A stretch of 8,526 nucleotides of DNA from Sinorhizobium sp. (GTDB taxonomy: Bacteria > Pseudomonadota > Alphaproteobacteria > Rhizobiales > Rhizobiaceae). Shown piece after piece: positions 1 to 5,705 of the stretch (position 1 is its first letter; each line of letters begins with the position of its first letter). The position numbers and the translations under genes are program-made. The stretch covers positions 1 to 8,526 of the forward strand of contig JAPSJG010000146.1 in the NCBI GenBank assembly GCA_031178305.1. The letters run 5' to 3'. Below the pieces are notes generated by a model. It made no database searches, had not been told where the DNA came from, and worked only from the letters and a program-made list of their open reading frames with translations.

Positions 1-4
1 GCAT
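1..4 (-). CDS. Start of an unknown gene leaving the window
   Basis: An ATG (complement of 2-4) is preceded on the minus strand by GAGGAGGAG (complement of 10-18) with a 5-base gap, a near-ideal ribosome binding site. Only the start codon and one further base are in the window, so nothing can be said about the product. A second reading is possible: the frame offset by one is open from 138 down to 1 (46 codons, no ATG) and ends in the acidic stretch VRGFQEEEEKTC. The purine-rich bases could therefore simply be Glu codons of a protein whose stop lies further left. I favour the start-codon reading because of the spacing. Confidence 0.4.
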
Positions 5-152
5 GTTTTCTCCTCCTCTTCTTGAAAGCCGCGGACGAACTCCTCGTTCGCCTGGATGGATTGGTCTCTCGTTTCAGAGAGGCTCAAATCCGCCCTTCCG
101 GTGCGCTCCTCGGGCGCCCATTTCGTGGTTTTACTGTCTCACATCTCCAGGA

Positions 153-350
153 TCATGATTGAAATCTCATTCGAAGGCCGGCGGAAGCCGGTCGCGCGCA
201 TGCACGGTGCAGTCGCGTCGCCTTTGCAACAGCGACCACGTTGCCGGCGGCAAATGCGTCCAGCAGGGCCCGATGCTCGTCCAGCGCCTACTCGGTGACG
301 CGCCAGTGAAAATGAGGCGGAAGATGCGAACAATCCTATACGATAAGGAT
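153..350 (-). pseudogene. Decayed C-terminal end of a GntR-family (FCD) regulator
   Basis: The minus strand from about 314 to 153 reads HFHWRVTE, then a TAG (288-290), then ALDEHRALLDAFAAGNVV and about 20 more residues to a TGA at 153-155. The pattern E-H-R-A-L-L-D-A-x-x-A-G-[ND] is the usual last-helix signature of FCD-type GntR regulators, which bind small organic acids or amino-acid derivatives and control neighbouring catabolic genes. Just upstream, another frame reads RDYPYRIGLFASSASF, which would suit the preceding FCD helix if a frameshift separates the two. No winged-helix DNA-binding domain is visible. The stop, the probable frameshift and the missing N-terminus make it a remnant. 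Assignment is by remembered motif only and could be wrong. Confidence 0.45.
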
Positions 351-423
351 AGTCGCGATTGGTCAGTGCTAATCGCCGTGCCAACAAGCAAGCTGACGGG
401 CAAGAAGGTGGGTGGACAACGGG

Positions 424-557
424 AGCTGATGAGCAGTCCTTCGTCGTCCGTCGTTGAAACGCGACAATCAAATTGGGCTCGCCCAGCCGCGACACGGCGC
501 ATCAGCGCCGAGTACCCGACGACGTCGGCCGTTAGTAGCCGCAAGCTTCCTGTCCAT
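424..557 (-). pseudogene. Frameshifted N-terminal remnant of a class III adenylate cyclase
   Basis: An ATG at 557-555 follows GAGGGG (complement of 563-568) with a 5-base gap and opens MDRKLAA. After about two lost bases (near 530) the next frame continues LTADVVGYSALM (about 500-536). Together these recreate the standard opening of rhizobial class III adenylate/guanylate cyclases, roughly M-x-R-[KR]-L-A-A-I-L-A-A-D-V-V-G-Y-S-x-L-M, where the Asp binds metal ions. About 15 codons later the same frame reads VSTTDDEGLLIS, resembling the family's VKTTGDGLLIEF motif, so roughly 30 residues between appear deleted. Nothing cyclase-like follows. An intact enzyme would make cAMP from ATP in the cytoplasm; this piece cannot. 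The retained ribosome binding site and start argue for recent decay. Confidence 0.65.
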
Positions 558-782
558 AGGAACCCCTCAAGCAGAACGTTAGCATACAAGCAACAAGCAA
601 CCTATAGGTCGCCTCCTCCAGTGTTGGCGCCCCAACGAGTACAATACCTGGGACCTGCGGAGGTCAGCGCGATGCACGCAGAGGAAACGTGCAGCGGCTT
701 TGAGCGGCGATTGTGAGTCAATAGCGCGACGACCCGGCCCAAGCGGCGTTCGTCCCGACATCGATATGCCGCGAAGATCCGA

Positions 783-965
783 CCAGGCCTCGGGCATCGC
801 GCCTGCCGCAAAGGCGATGGAGCCCACGGTACCGGGAGCGAAGCGGCTGCCTTCCTCATTGGTCCATGCCACGACCTCGAGGGGGAGATCGGTCTCCAGG
901 CCCGCATCCTCCAGACTCTTGATGACCTCGAAGGCACTCAGATTGCCGAGCGCTCCCCGCCTTCG
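783..965 (-). pseudogene. Internal fragment of an M20-family N-carbamoyl amino-acid hydrolase
   Basis: The minus strand from 965 reads GALGNLSAFEVIKSLEDAG, then LEVVAWTNEEGSRFAPG, then a tail SIAFAAGAMPEAW. This matches the central part of Zn-dependent amidases of the hydantoinase/carbamoylase type (M20 peptidase superfamily), where a G-V-L-G-x-L-x-A-L-E-V run is followed by V-x-W-T-N-E-E-G-S-R-F; the first Glu of NEEG is the catalytic base. Such enzymes hydrolyse N-carbamoyl amino acids or ureido compounds and have about 400 residues. Here only about 60 codons remain. A TAG lies directly upstream (966-968) and similarity fades after the AMPEAW run, although the frame stays open to 579. The family assignment is firm; the exact substrate class is unknown. 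Confidence 0.7.
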
Positions 966-976
966 CTAAATTTTGC

Positions 977-1126
977 CTAAATTCTTGGGTCGCGCGGGAG
1001 TGCGGCTGGGATCGCCGCTTTGTCGAGCGGAGCCTTCTCCACTCCGGTGTCTATTGCGAGGATGCTCATCACGAGAGAGATGAGCACGAGTATCAGCGCA
1101 ATGAATGCGATGCCTGCCTTATCCAT
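977..1126 (-). CDS. Possible small single-pass membrane protein (49 aa)
   Basis: This frame starts at ATG 1126-1124 and ends with TAG at 977-979. It opens MDKAG, followed by about 20 hydrophobic residues (IAFIALILVLISLVMSIL at residues 6-23), then a short polar tail rich in Lys, Asp, Pro and Arg. That is the layout of a single transmembrane helix with a roughly 25-residue soluble tail. A stop lies three codons upstream of the ATG in the same frame, so this is the only plausible start, and the upstream sequence has no well-spaced Shine-Dalgarno. It sits directly upstream of the hydrolase remnant on the same strand, so it may be a leftover of a transporter or other membrane protein rather than a living gene. 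Family not recognised. Confidence 0.35.
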   Translation of the reverse strand: MDKAGIAFIALILVLISLVMSILAIDTGVEKAPLDKAAIPAALPRDPRI

Positions 1127-1135
1127 CCCCCATCA

Positions 1136-1417
1136 TGGGCGGGTGAATGCGAGGAAAGCAGGGCGCCCTCGGCACCGATCCCCGTCATGGTTAATTTTGT
1201 CGTAACGCAGGCAAGGCAACTGTAACCGCGTGGATAGGATAGCGTTGCCTGGTCGCCATTGCCTCGAACCGGTGATAGTGGTGGAGCCGGAAATGATCAC
1301 GCGGCGAACCCATTTCAGGATTTCCTCGCGCTTGGCGAACGGAAGGCTGTTGAAGTTGTCCGGCAGATGCCAAGCAAGCCGACGCCGCCCGCAGGACTGA
1401 TGTCGCTTCCAACCTCG
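1136..1417 (-). other. Unidentified open frame without a start codon, probably a remnant
   Basis: Between TGA at 1418-1420 and TGA at 1133-1135 the minus strand has 94 open codons and no ATG. The best-looking portion, 1369-1265, reads HLPDNFNSLPFAKREE, then ILKWVRRVIISGSTTITGS, with strongly GC-ending codons, an amphipathic helix pattern and a basic cluster (WVRR). Outside that part the codon use becomes irregular. I do not recognise the family; a loose resemblance to the C-terminal helix of YdeI/OmpD-associated proteins is too weak to use. Otherwise I see nothing else in the stretch from 1127 to 1515. Confidence 0.25.
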
Positions 1418-1515
1418 TCACCCGACGCCGATCGCGCCTGGTGCGAAGCTCGGCTTTGAAATAGCCGCCCGGCAGGCGGTACGCCGCTCGACGAGTGATC
1501 CGGAGGGCTCGCGCC

Positions 1516-2037
1516 TCAAGGGATGCAGTTCCTTTCAACATCACGCGCTACGAATCTTGCAGCACGTTGCCAGGCTTCATCCGTATCGCCACGATAGCTT
1601 AAAAACCGGTCACACGTGGGTTTGTTGGAGTTGAGATCCAGCAGTGCGTATTTCACCCAGCCGACCAAGGTGCTCATCTTGTGAACCTCCCCGATGAGCA
1701 GGTAACTCGCTCCAGCGGATTTCGCTTGCTCGGAAAGCTCTGCGATCCCTAGCTCGCGGGCTGTGCACTGCTCCTGCTCGCAAGCAATCGAAGTGAGGGT
1801 GATGTTGCGATGTTCCGCTAGCTTCTCGCGCACCGTCGACACAAACACCGTCAGTCGCGTTTCGTGTTCGGCTATCTGGTCCTCGACTTCGCCAGAGGTG
1901 TCGTGGAAGTCGAAACTGGCAACGGCCAAGGTCGGCGGTTCAGCCTGCTCGGCGACGGCAACTGATGCAAGGGCGCTCGCACCGATGAAGGCTGAAAAGA
2001 CTGCCCGACCTGCAGAGTGGAATCCCGGTATGTTCAT
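1516..2037 (-). CDS. Exported DUF2380/DUF3280-family protein (173 aa)
   Basis: The product begins MNIPGFHSAGRAVFSAF, with a hydrophobic segment to about residue 28 and a likely signal-peptidase site after AVA (residue 29), so it is probably periplasmic. The mature part has the DUF2380/DUF3280 layout: a first strand (LAVASFDF, 37-44), a helical region, an A-x-Y-L-L-I-G-E-V strand (110-118), and the C-terminal hallmark YRGDTDEAWQRAARFVARD (148-166). Four cysteines (86, 91, 142, 171) could form disulfides. The family's function is unknown; its fold suggests a small sensor or binding protein rather than an enzyme. I chose ATG 2037 over the GTG at 2076 because GGAAGGGG lies about 8 bases upstream and the signal peptide then starts properly. 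It is transcribed away from the AraC gene next door. Confidence 0.75.
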   Translation of the reverse strand: MNIPGFHSAGRAVFSAFIGASALASVAVAEQAEPPTLAVASFDFHDTSGEVEDQIAEHETRLTVFVSTVREKLAEHRNITLTSIACEQEQCTARELGIAELSEQAKSAGASYLLIGEVHKMSTLVGWVKYALLDLNSNKPTCDRFLSYRGDTDEAWQRAARFVARDVERNCIP

Positions 2038-2148
2038 TGGCCCGACCCCTTCCGTAAATATGTCGATCTGCGCCACTTTCGCCTTTCTTCGCCGAGCATA
2101 CGGATAGGACGCCTGCAGTTCTTGCCATTTGGTGCCACGTCAACAACA
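2038..2148. promoter_or_regulatory. Shared intergenic region of a divergent gene pair
   Basis: About 111 bases separate the start of the DUF2380-family gene (leftward) and the chosen start of the AraC regulator (rightward). The leftward gene has a good ribosome binding site (complement of about 2046-2053). I see no convincing -35/-10 pair and no clear AraC-type direct repeat by eye. Its regulatory role is inferred from the arrangement, since AraC regulators commonly control a divergent neighbour. Confidence 0.4.
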
Positions 2149-3147
2149 ATGCCTCACGTTCGAATGTCGCTGTTGGGCCTGACAAAAGCGCGGTCCCTAG
2201 GACCGATCGTTGACGCTGTCGAGCGGGCGGGGGGAAACGTCGCTCGCGTATTCTCGCGTGCCGATCTGCCACTTCGATTGATCGAGTGCCCCGAGCAGCT
2301 GATTCCGCTGCGCAGTCAGCTTTGCCTACTTGAATATGCGGCCCGGGAGATTGGCGATCCGGTGCTACCCGCACGCCTGTCGCTTGCAGCGGGGGTGGTG
2401 GGGCTTGGTGCTCTCGGGCAACGTGCCCTGGCCACCGATCGTCTCGACGAGGCAATCTCGAACACCAACCATTTAATGGGCTCACTGCTGCAATCGTCCA
2501 CCCGAATACAGCTGATCGTCCGCGACAAGATGGCAAAGTGGAGCTACACCGTGACCGATCCATGCGAGGTCGGGCGGCAGAAGAATGAATTCCTGGCCTT
2601 GGGCTACATGACGGACCTGGTGCGTTCCTTCATGGGGCCGACCTGGACACCGCTCCGGGCTGTGGTCTCAGGATCGCAGATTGAGGCAAAATCGGAAGCC
2701 GAGCTCATCTTGGGCACCGATCTGTCGCTTAGCACGGAGGCTGCTCTCTATTTTCCAGGCGATCAGCTTGACACGTCGAAGCCCAGGTCCGCACAGCCTT
2801 CGTCTGCTAGCTGTGGTCGGCCAATTGGAGATGACCTCCTAACCTGTGTCGAACACCTGATCCTGCTCAATTTGTTGGATGATCGCCCCACAATTGACCG
2901 GATAAGTCGTCGGCTCGGGATGTCGAGACGTACCTTACAGCGCCGGCTGGCCGAGCAGGGCACGAGCTTTGACGCCGTATTAAGGGCGGTGCTCGAGCGT
3001 CAGGCGGAGATTATGCTCGCCGTACCGGATTCCTCGATTTCGCAGATTGCCTATCAACTCGGATACACGGACCCTGCGCACTTCACCCGAGCTTTCATCG
3101 CCTGGAAAGGGATGTCTCCGCGGGCATGGCGGCTTTCCCATCCATGA
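2149..3147 (+). CDS. AraC-family transcriptional regulator (332 aa), arabinose_bd type
   Basis: The C-terminal DNA-binding domain (about residues 229-330) has both AraC helix-turn-helix units. The first is IDRISRRLGMSRRTLQRRL (249-267); the second is SISQIAYQLGYTDPAHFTRA (296-315), followed by the typical KGMSPRAWR end. The N-terminal 200 residues look like the arabinose-binding-like domain (PF12625) found in OruR/ArgR/VirF-type regulators: an early SLGPIVDAVERAGGN helix, GDPVLPARL (69-77), then a G-x-L-G-x-R region. The effector is unknown. The start is uncertain. ATG 2149 fits the family's usual N-terminus but has a poor ribosome binding site; ATG 2164 is an alternative, and an ATG at 2017 would add 44 residues and overlap the divergent gene. 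It may control the DUF2380-family gene. Confidence 0.85.
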   Translation: MPHVRMSLLGLTKARSLGPIVDAVERAGGNVARVFSRADLPLRLIECPEQLIPLRSQLCLLEYAAREIGDPVLPARLSLAAGVVGLGALGQRALATDRLDEAISNTNHLMGSLLQSSTRIQLIVRDKMAKWSYTVTDPCEVGRQKNEFLALGYMTDLVRSFMGPTWTPLRAVVSGSQIEAKSEAELILGTDLSLSTEAALYFPGDQLDTSKPRSAQPSSASCGRPIGDDLLTCVEHLILLNLLDDRPTIDRISRRLGMSRRTLQRRLAEQGTSFDAVLRAVLERQAEIMLAVPDSSISQIAYQLGYTDPAHFTRAFIAWKGMSPRAWRLSHP

Positions 3148-3224
3148 TTACTCTCGGGCTTCTCTCTGCCCTGTACGGATGTTTGTGAGCCTGGCGATAC
3201 TTCTGCGGAGCGTGAGCGGCATCT

Positions 3225-3617
3225 TCACGGCTGGGCAGATTTCCGGCTCGGTGACAAATGCGTAGTGTTCCTCCTGTTGAAGTCGCGTTTGCCCCTGTTA
3301 CGCATGAGGATTTCGGACAGGACTCTCCGGTCATTCTCGGACATGGCGGCAATCCACTGGTTGGTGAAGTAACGCAATTCGTGGGTGGAGAAAGGGGCCG
3401 GGTTCCTCGCGTAGGGAACGAGGGTGTCAATCAGCGTCTGCCCCAAAATAAAGCGGTCCCAGTCCTCCTTGGCGTCCGGCTCTGCCTCCGTCGGCTCGAA
3501 CGCGACCGCCCGTGGAACCATCTTGATCGTGGCCCCGGTGAGAACCGGCCTGCCCCCCAGGACAGTCACGTTCTTGGAAGTCTCAGGCCTACCAAACAAC
3601 CATTCCATAAGGCTCAT
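3225..3617 (-). CDS. Unidentified 130-aa cytoplasmic protein
   Basis: I do not recognise this protein. It starts at ATG 3617-3615, with GGAGGG about 6 bases upstream. It has a short hydrophobic opening (MSLMEWLFG), a Gly/Val-rich strand region (VTVLGGRPVLTGATIKMV, 18-35), an acidic linker (EPTEAEPDAKEDWD), then three probable amphipathic helices: FILGQTLIDTLVPYA, THELRYFTNQWIAAMS and NDRRVLSEILMR. The basic tail (about 108-130, NRRNTTHLSPSRKSAQP) looks disordered or may be read-through past an ancestral end. No signal peptide or membrane segment is present. Its ATG overlaps the TGA of the frame upstream (ATGA), so the two are probably translated together. It converges on the AraC gene. Confidence 0.55.
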   Translation of the reverse strand: MSLMEWLFGRPETSKNVTVLGGRPVLTGATIKMVPRAVAFEPTEAEPDAKEDWDRFILGQTLIDTLVPYARNPAPFSTHELRYFTNQWIAAMSENDRRVLSEILMRNRGKRDFNRRNTTHLSPSRKSAQP

Positions 3618-3775
3618 CGCTTGCCCTCCAACATCGCGGCCACCGTCTCGTCATCGACCACAGGTCGGGCCGGATCTCTTTCGTTTTCCGCCTGCGCTGT
3701 GCCGCTGATATAGACTTCATTGAACCTTTTGATCCATTCGGCCTGTTGGCCGATACATCTTCCGGAGAGGATCAC
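3614..3775 (-). CDS. Short coupled frame upstream, probably a 5'-truncated gene
   Basis: The frame ends at TGA 3616-3614, overlapping the next gene's ATG by three bases, and its last codons (LEGKR) supply that gene's ribosome binding site. Upstream it is open to a TAG at 3785-3787. The only start in the open part before the conserved-looking region is GTG 3775-3773, giving 53 residues: a hydrophobic beginning, QQAEWIKRFNEVYISG, then an acidic and basic tail (VVDDETVAAMLEGKR). The lack of a good ribosome binding site at the GTG and the stop just before it suggest the 3' end of a longer gene that lost its front. An overlapping frame (GTG 3950 to 3717, 77 codons) could hold the earlier part if a frameshift occurred, but I cannot show this. 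Family not recognised. Confidence 0.4.
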   Translation of the reverse strand: MILSGRCIGQQAEWIKRFNEVYISGTAQAENERDPARPVVDDETVAAMLEGKR

Positions 3776-3787
3776 CCGGATGGCCTA

Positions 3788-4080
3788 GTCCGTCGGGCGG
3801 CTCTTTGCCGCCCTTGGAACGGCGCAGCTGGCGGAGGGCCGCCAGGCACACACGCATCGTCATGGACGCCGCCAGCACCGAAGTCGCCAATATCATCCTG
3901 GATGTCACCGCCGAAGGGAGTCCGTTGGTCATCGCGCGGTGGTCGGCCACTGTCCCATAGCGGCGGACCTAGACCTGCGCGAAGCGCCCGCAAGATTCCA
4001 GCACTCGGACCGGATTGACTTGCCCAAAAAGAAGCACTGCGCCTCAGGCACTGTGCCCTGGTTGACGACGAATTGAGCTA
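3788..4080. other. Stretch without a recognisable gene
   Basis: Two short frames here have coding-like codon use but no known motif. One is a plus-strand frame from ATG 3862 to TAG 3960 (32 codons, MDAASTEVANIILDVTAEGS and onward). The other is the minus-strand frame of 77 codons from GTG 3950 to 3717. They overlap, so at most one is real. From about 3960 to 4080 I see nothing. Confidence 0.3.
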
Positions 4081-4256
4081 GTCCATTTTGAGTAGAAATG
4101 AACGGCGCGATAACTATCGGAACTGGGCGATAATGACAGTGGTGCTCGATGGTTGTATCGATAAAGCACAATTAGCGCCAAGTATTGAGTGACGGCGTTA
4201 GCGATTAACGTACTTTTTGTCCACCCCTGGAATACTATCATAATGAAGGATTTCTC
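4081..4256 (+). promoter_or_regulatory. AT-rich control region upstream of the small ORF and LuxR-type gene
   Basis: Base composition turns AT-rich compared with both flanks. The motif GCGATAA occurs at 4107-4113 and 4127-4133 (20 bases apart), with TCGATAA at 4158-4164 and GCGATTAA at 4201-4208. The first copy overlaps a perfect palindrome, CGATA-AC-TATCG (4108-4119). A sigma70-like pair TTGTCC (4217-4222), 16-base spacer, CATAAT (4239-4244) is present. However, transcription from it would start near 4251 and exclude the ribosome binding site at 4245-4250, so it would suit the LuxR-type gene better than the small ORF. The promoter call is tentative. Confidence 0.4.
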
Positions 4257-4337
4257 ATGAAATATTTACGAAATGTTCTCAGTAAACTTTTGACGCGCTC
4301 AGCCAGCGACACAGAGCACGCAAAATATAGTGCGTGA
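4257..4337 (+). CDS. Possible 26-aa small ORF or leader peptide
   Basis: ATG 4257 is preceded by GAAGGA (4245-4250) with a 6-base gap, a strong and well-placed ribosome binding site. The peptide opens MKYLRNVLSKLLTRSASD and ends at TGA 4335-4337, only 13 bases before the ATG of the LuxR-type regulator. The first 14 residues would form a basic amphipathic helix; the rest is polar. It resembles no peptide I know. The tight spacing suggests translational coupling or a leader role, which is inference. It could also be a chance short frame. Confidence 0.4.
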   Translation: MKYLRNVLSKLLTRSASDTEHAKYSA

Positions 4338-4350
4338 CAAGGAGGGATCA

Positions 4351-5142
4351 ATGTACCACGCGAGCTCGACCCTGAGCAATTTTGAAGATAGCAACAAGGT
4401 ATTGCCGAAGAAAAGCAAGATTGTAATGCTCACGAAGTCCGACCTGTTCGCCGAATGTCTGACGCAGGCGATCAGCGCGCGTTTTCAAGATCAAGACGTC
4501 GTAAGCCTTTCCGATGCCGACGGTCTCCTGGACGGCAATCTTATCGACGTAAGCCTGGTCATGCTCTACCGCCTGCCAGCGGCAGCATTTCCATCGATCA
4601 TGAGGACGATCCACGAGTTCCATCCGAAGGCCGCGATCGGCCTAATGGTGCAGAATGCGGACGAGCTCGACTCGTCTATCGCGGGATTTGTCGACGAAGG
4701 GTTGGTTCACGGCGTGCTGCCTCTGAATCTCAATCTCGACGTATGCCTTTCCGCCGTCGATCACTTAATGAAGGGCGGCGAGCATTTTCCTGCCGCGTGG
4801 CTTCGGCGCCTGGCCCCGAGAGGGCTTGCAGGGGGCGGCCTTGTCGAGCAAAAACAGGCGGCTTCGGCAGACATCGATCTGGAACGCAAGACCGACTTTG
4901 GCCTGACGATGCGCGAGATCCAGATTCTCGATCTCATCTGCATGGGCACGCAGAACAAGATCATCGCCGACCGTCTCGGGATTTCCGAAAACACCGTCAA
5001 GGTGCATGTCCGCAACATCTACAAAAAGATGAACGTGCGCAACCGGACCGAGGCGGCGTCGCAGTGCTTCCGGAGCGGCGCTGATCTCGCCTCGCTCCGC
5101 ACACACCACCGTGCTGACGCAACTGACCGAAGTGCGGCTTGA
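4351..5142 (+). CDS. LuxR/NarL-type transcriptional regulator with degenerate receiver domain (263 aa)
   Basis: The start ATG 4351 follows AAGGAGG (4339-4345) with a 5-base gap, the strongest ribosome binding site in the window. The upstream GTG at 4330 is therefore unlikely. Residues 185-236 are a textbook GerE/LuxR helix-turn-helix: LTMREIQILDL, then NKIIADRLGISENTVKVHV, then NIYKKMNVRNRTEA. Residues 22-150 have the strand-helix pattern of a response-regulator receiver (KIVMLTKSDLFAECL at 23-37), but the acidic pair after the first strand is KS-D, the phospho-acceptor Asp is replaced by Tyr73 (LVMLYRLP), and the conserved Lys near 125 is missing. It should therefore act independently of phosphorylation, perhaps through a ligand or partner. 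About 27 polar residues follow the helix-turn-helix. Its targets are unknown; no histidine kinase is nearby. Confidence 0.85.
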   Translation: MYHASSTLSNFEDSNKVLPKKSKIVMLTKSDLFAECLTQAISARFQDQDVVSLSDADGLLDGNLIDVSLVMLYRLPAAAFPSIMRTIHEFHPKAAIGLMVQNADELDSSIAGFVDEGLVHGVLPLNLNLDVCLSAVDHLMKGGEHFPAAWLRRLAPRGLAGGGLVEQKQAASADIDLERKTDFGLTMREIQILDLICMGTQNKIIADRLGISENTVKVHVRNIYKKMNVRNRTEAASQCFRSGADLASLRTHHRADATDRSAA

Positions 5143-5234
5143 ACGTCGTGGTGCCGCGCGACCACAGCGCTGCGATTATCAGTCGACCGTGAACTCTGGA
5201 CGGATTTCAACGGCGAATGCCCTCGGCCTGCTGT

Positions 5235-5342
5235 TCAGCCAAGGGAGCAGCAGCCACAAAACTGCCTGAGCCAGTTGATGAGGGGCGAGACGTTGTCGCC
5301 GGCGACAGCCAGCACGGCGTTGATGGCGTTGTCGCTTGGCAG
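5235..5342 (-). mobile_element. C-terminal remnant of an IS5-type transposase
   Basis: After a TAG at 5345-5343 the minus strand reads LPSDNAINAVLAVAGDNV, then SPLINWLRQFCGCCSLG, to a TGA at 5237-5235. This resembles the last part of many IS5-family DDE transposases, G-D-[AR]-x-N-A-V-L-A-A-A-G-Y-N-F-x-x-L-x-x-W-L-R. The catalytic domain, the rest of the gene and the terminal inverted repeats are not visible, and the Tyr-Asn-Phe core is altered to Asp-Asn-Val. It marks an old insertion between the LuxR-type gene and the exonuclease. The family call is from memory of the motif. Confidence 0.55.
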
Positions 5343-5345
5343 CTA

Positions 5346-5705
5346 AGGGGGTCTTCCTCGAATTGGTGGTTCATTCCCAAGCCGCGGATCATCAAGAGAT
5401 CCTACCTATTTTGATCATGCTGCCGTTCCTGTTGCCGCAACTCGAGCATCTGAGCTTTCGTGCCAGTGCCAAGATCGGTCGGTTCAATCCGACTCGTGCT
5501 TTCGCCGGTCGACCGGCCTTTCGTGCCCGCAAGTCTAGGCACCGGCAGACAAGGCCGGCTGAGTTTATCGACAAGATTTCCGGTCGTTTTCCCTTGTCTG
5601 TCGATGTTCCGGAAAGTCTTCTCGTTGCCAGGGCGTCGTCGGCTCCTTATCGTGAGCCTCGTTTGCACTTCTCTCCCTGTGCCGCCCGAGGAATAACGAT
5701 CGACG
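5346..5705. other. Gene-free stretch upstream of the exonuclease
   Basis: A minus-strand frame of 121 codons (5767-5402, GTG start) overlaps the exonuclease start and ends KAQMLELRQQERQHDQNR. It shows no recognisable domain and is Arg/Ser/Thr-rich throughout, so I do not call it a gene, although its last 20 codons look coding-like and could be a remnant. GTCGG-TTCAAT-CCGAC (about 5478-5493) is an inverted repeat. The exonuclease promoter should lie in the right part of this stretch, but I see no clear boxes. Confidence 0.3.

Noticed and set aside
159..716. Plus-strand frame of 185 codons across the left region
   Set aside because: It has no domain-like features and runs antisense to the cyclase and GntR remnants, which explain the sequence better.
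4455..5084. Plus-strand frame of 209 codons inside the LuxR-type gene
   Set aside because: It is an Arg-rich shifted reading of the regulator, with no ribosome binding site comparable to AAGGAGG at 4339-4345.
5148..5165. Possible terminator after the LuxR-type gene (GTGGT, 8-base loop, ACCAC)
   Set aside because: The stem has only five pairs and no run of T follows, so an intrinsic terminator cannot be supported.
5475..5500. tRNA T-arm-like sequence GGTTCAATCC with a hairpin
   Set aside because: With a normal 7-base loop the stem does not pair, and no acceptor, D or anticodon arm is present. It is only a short inverted repeat.
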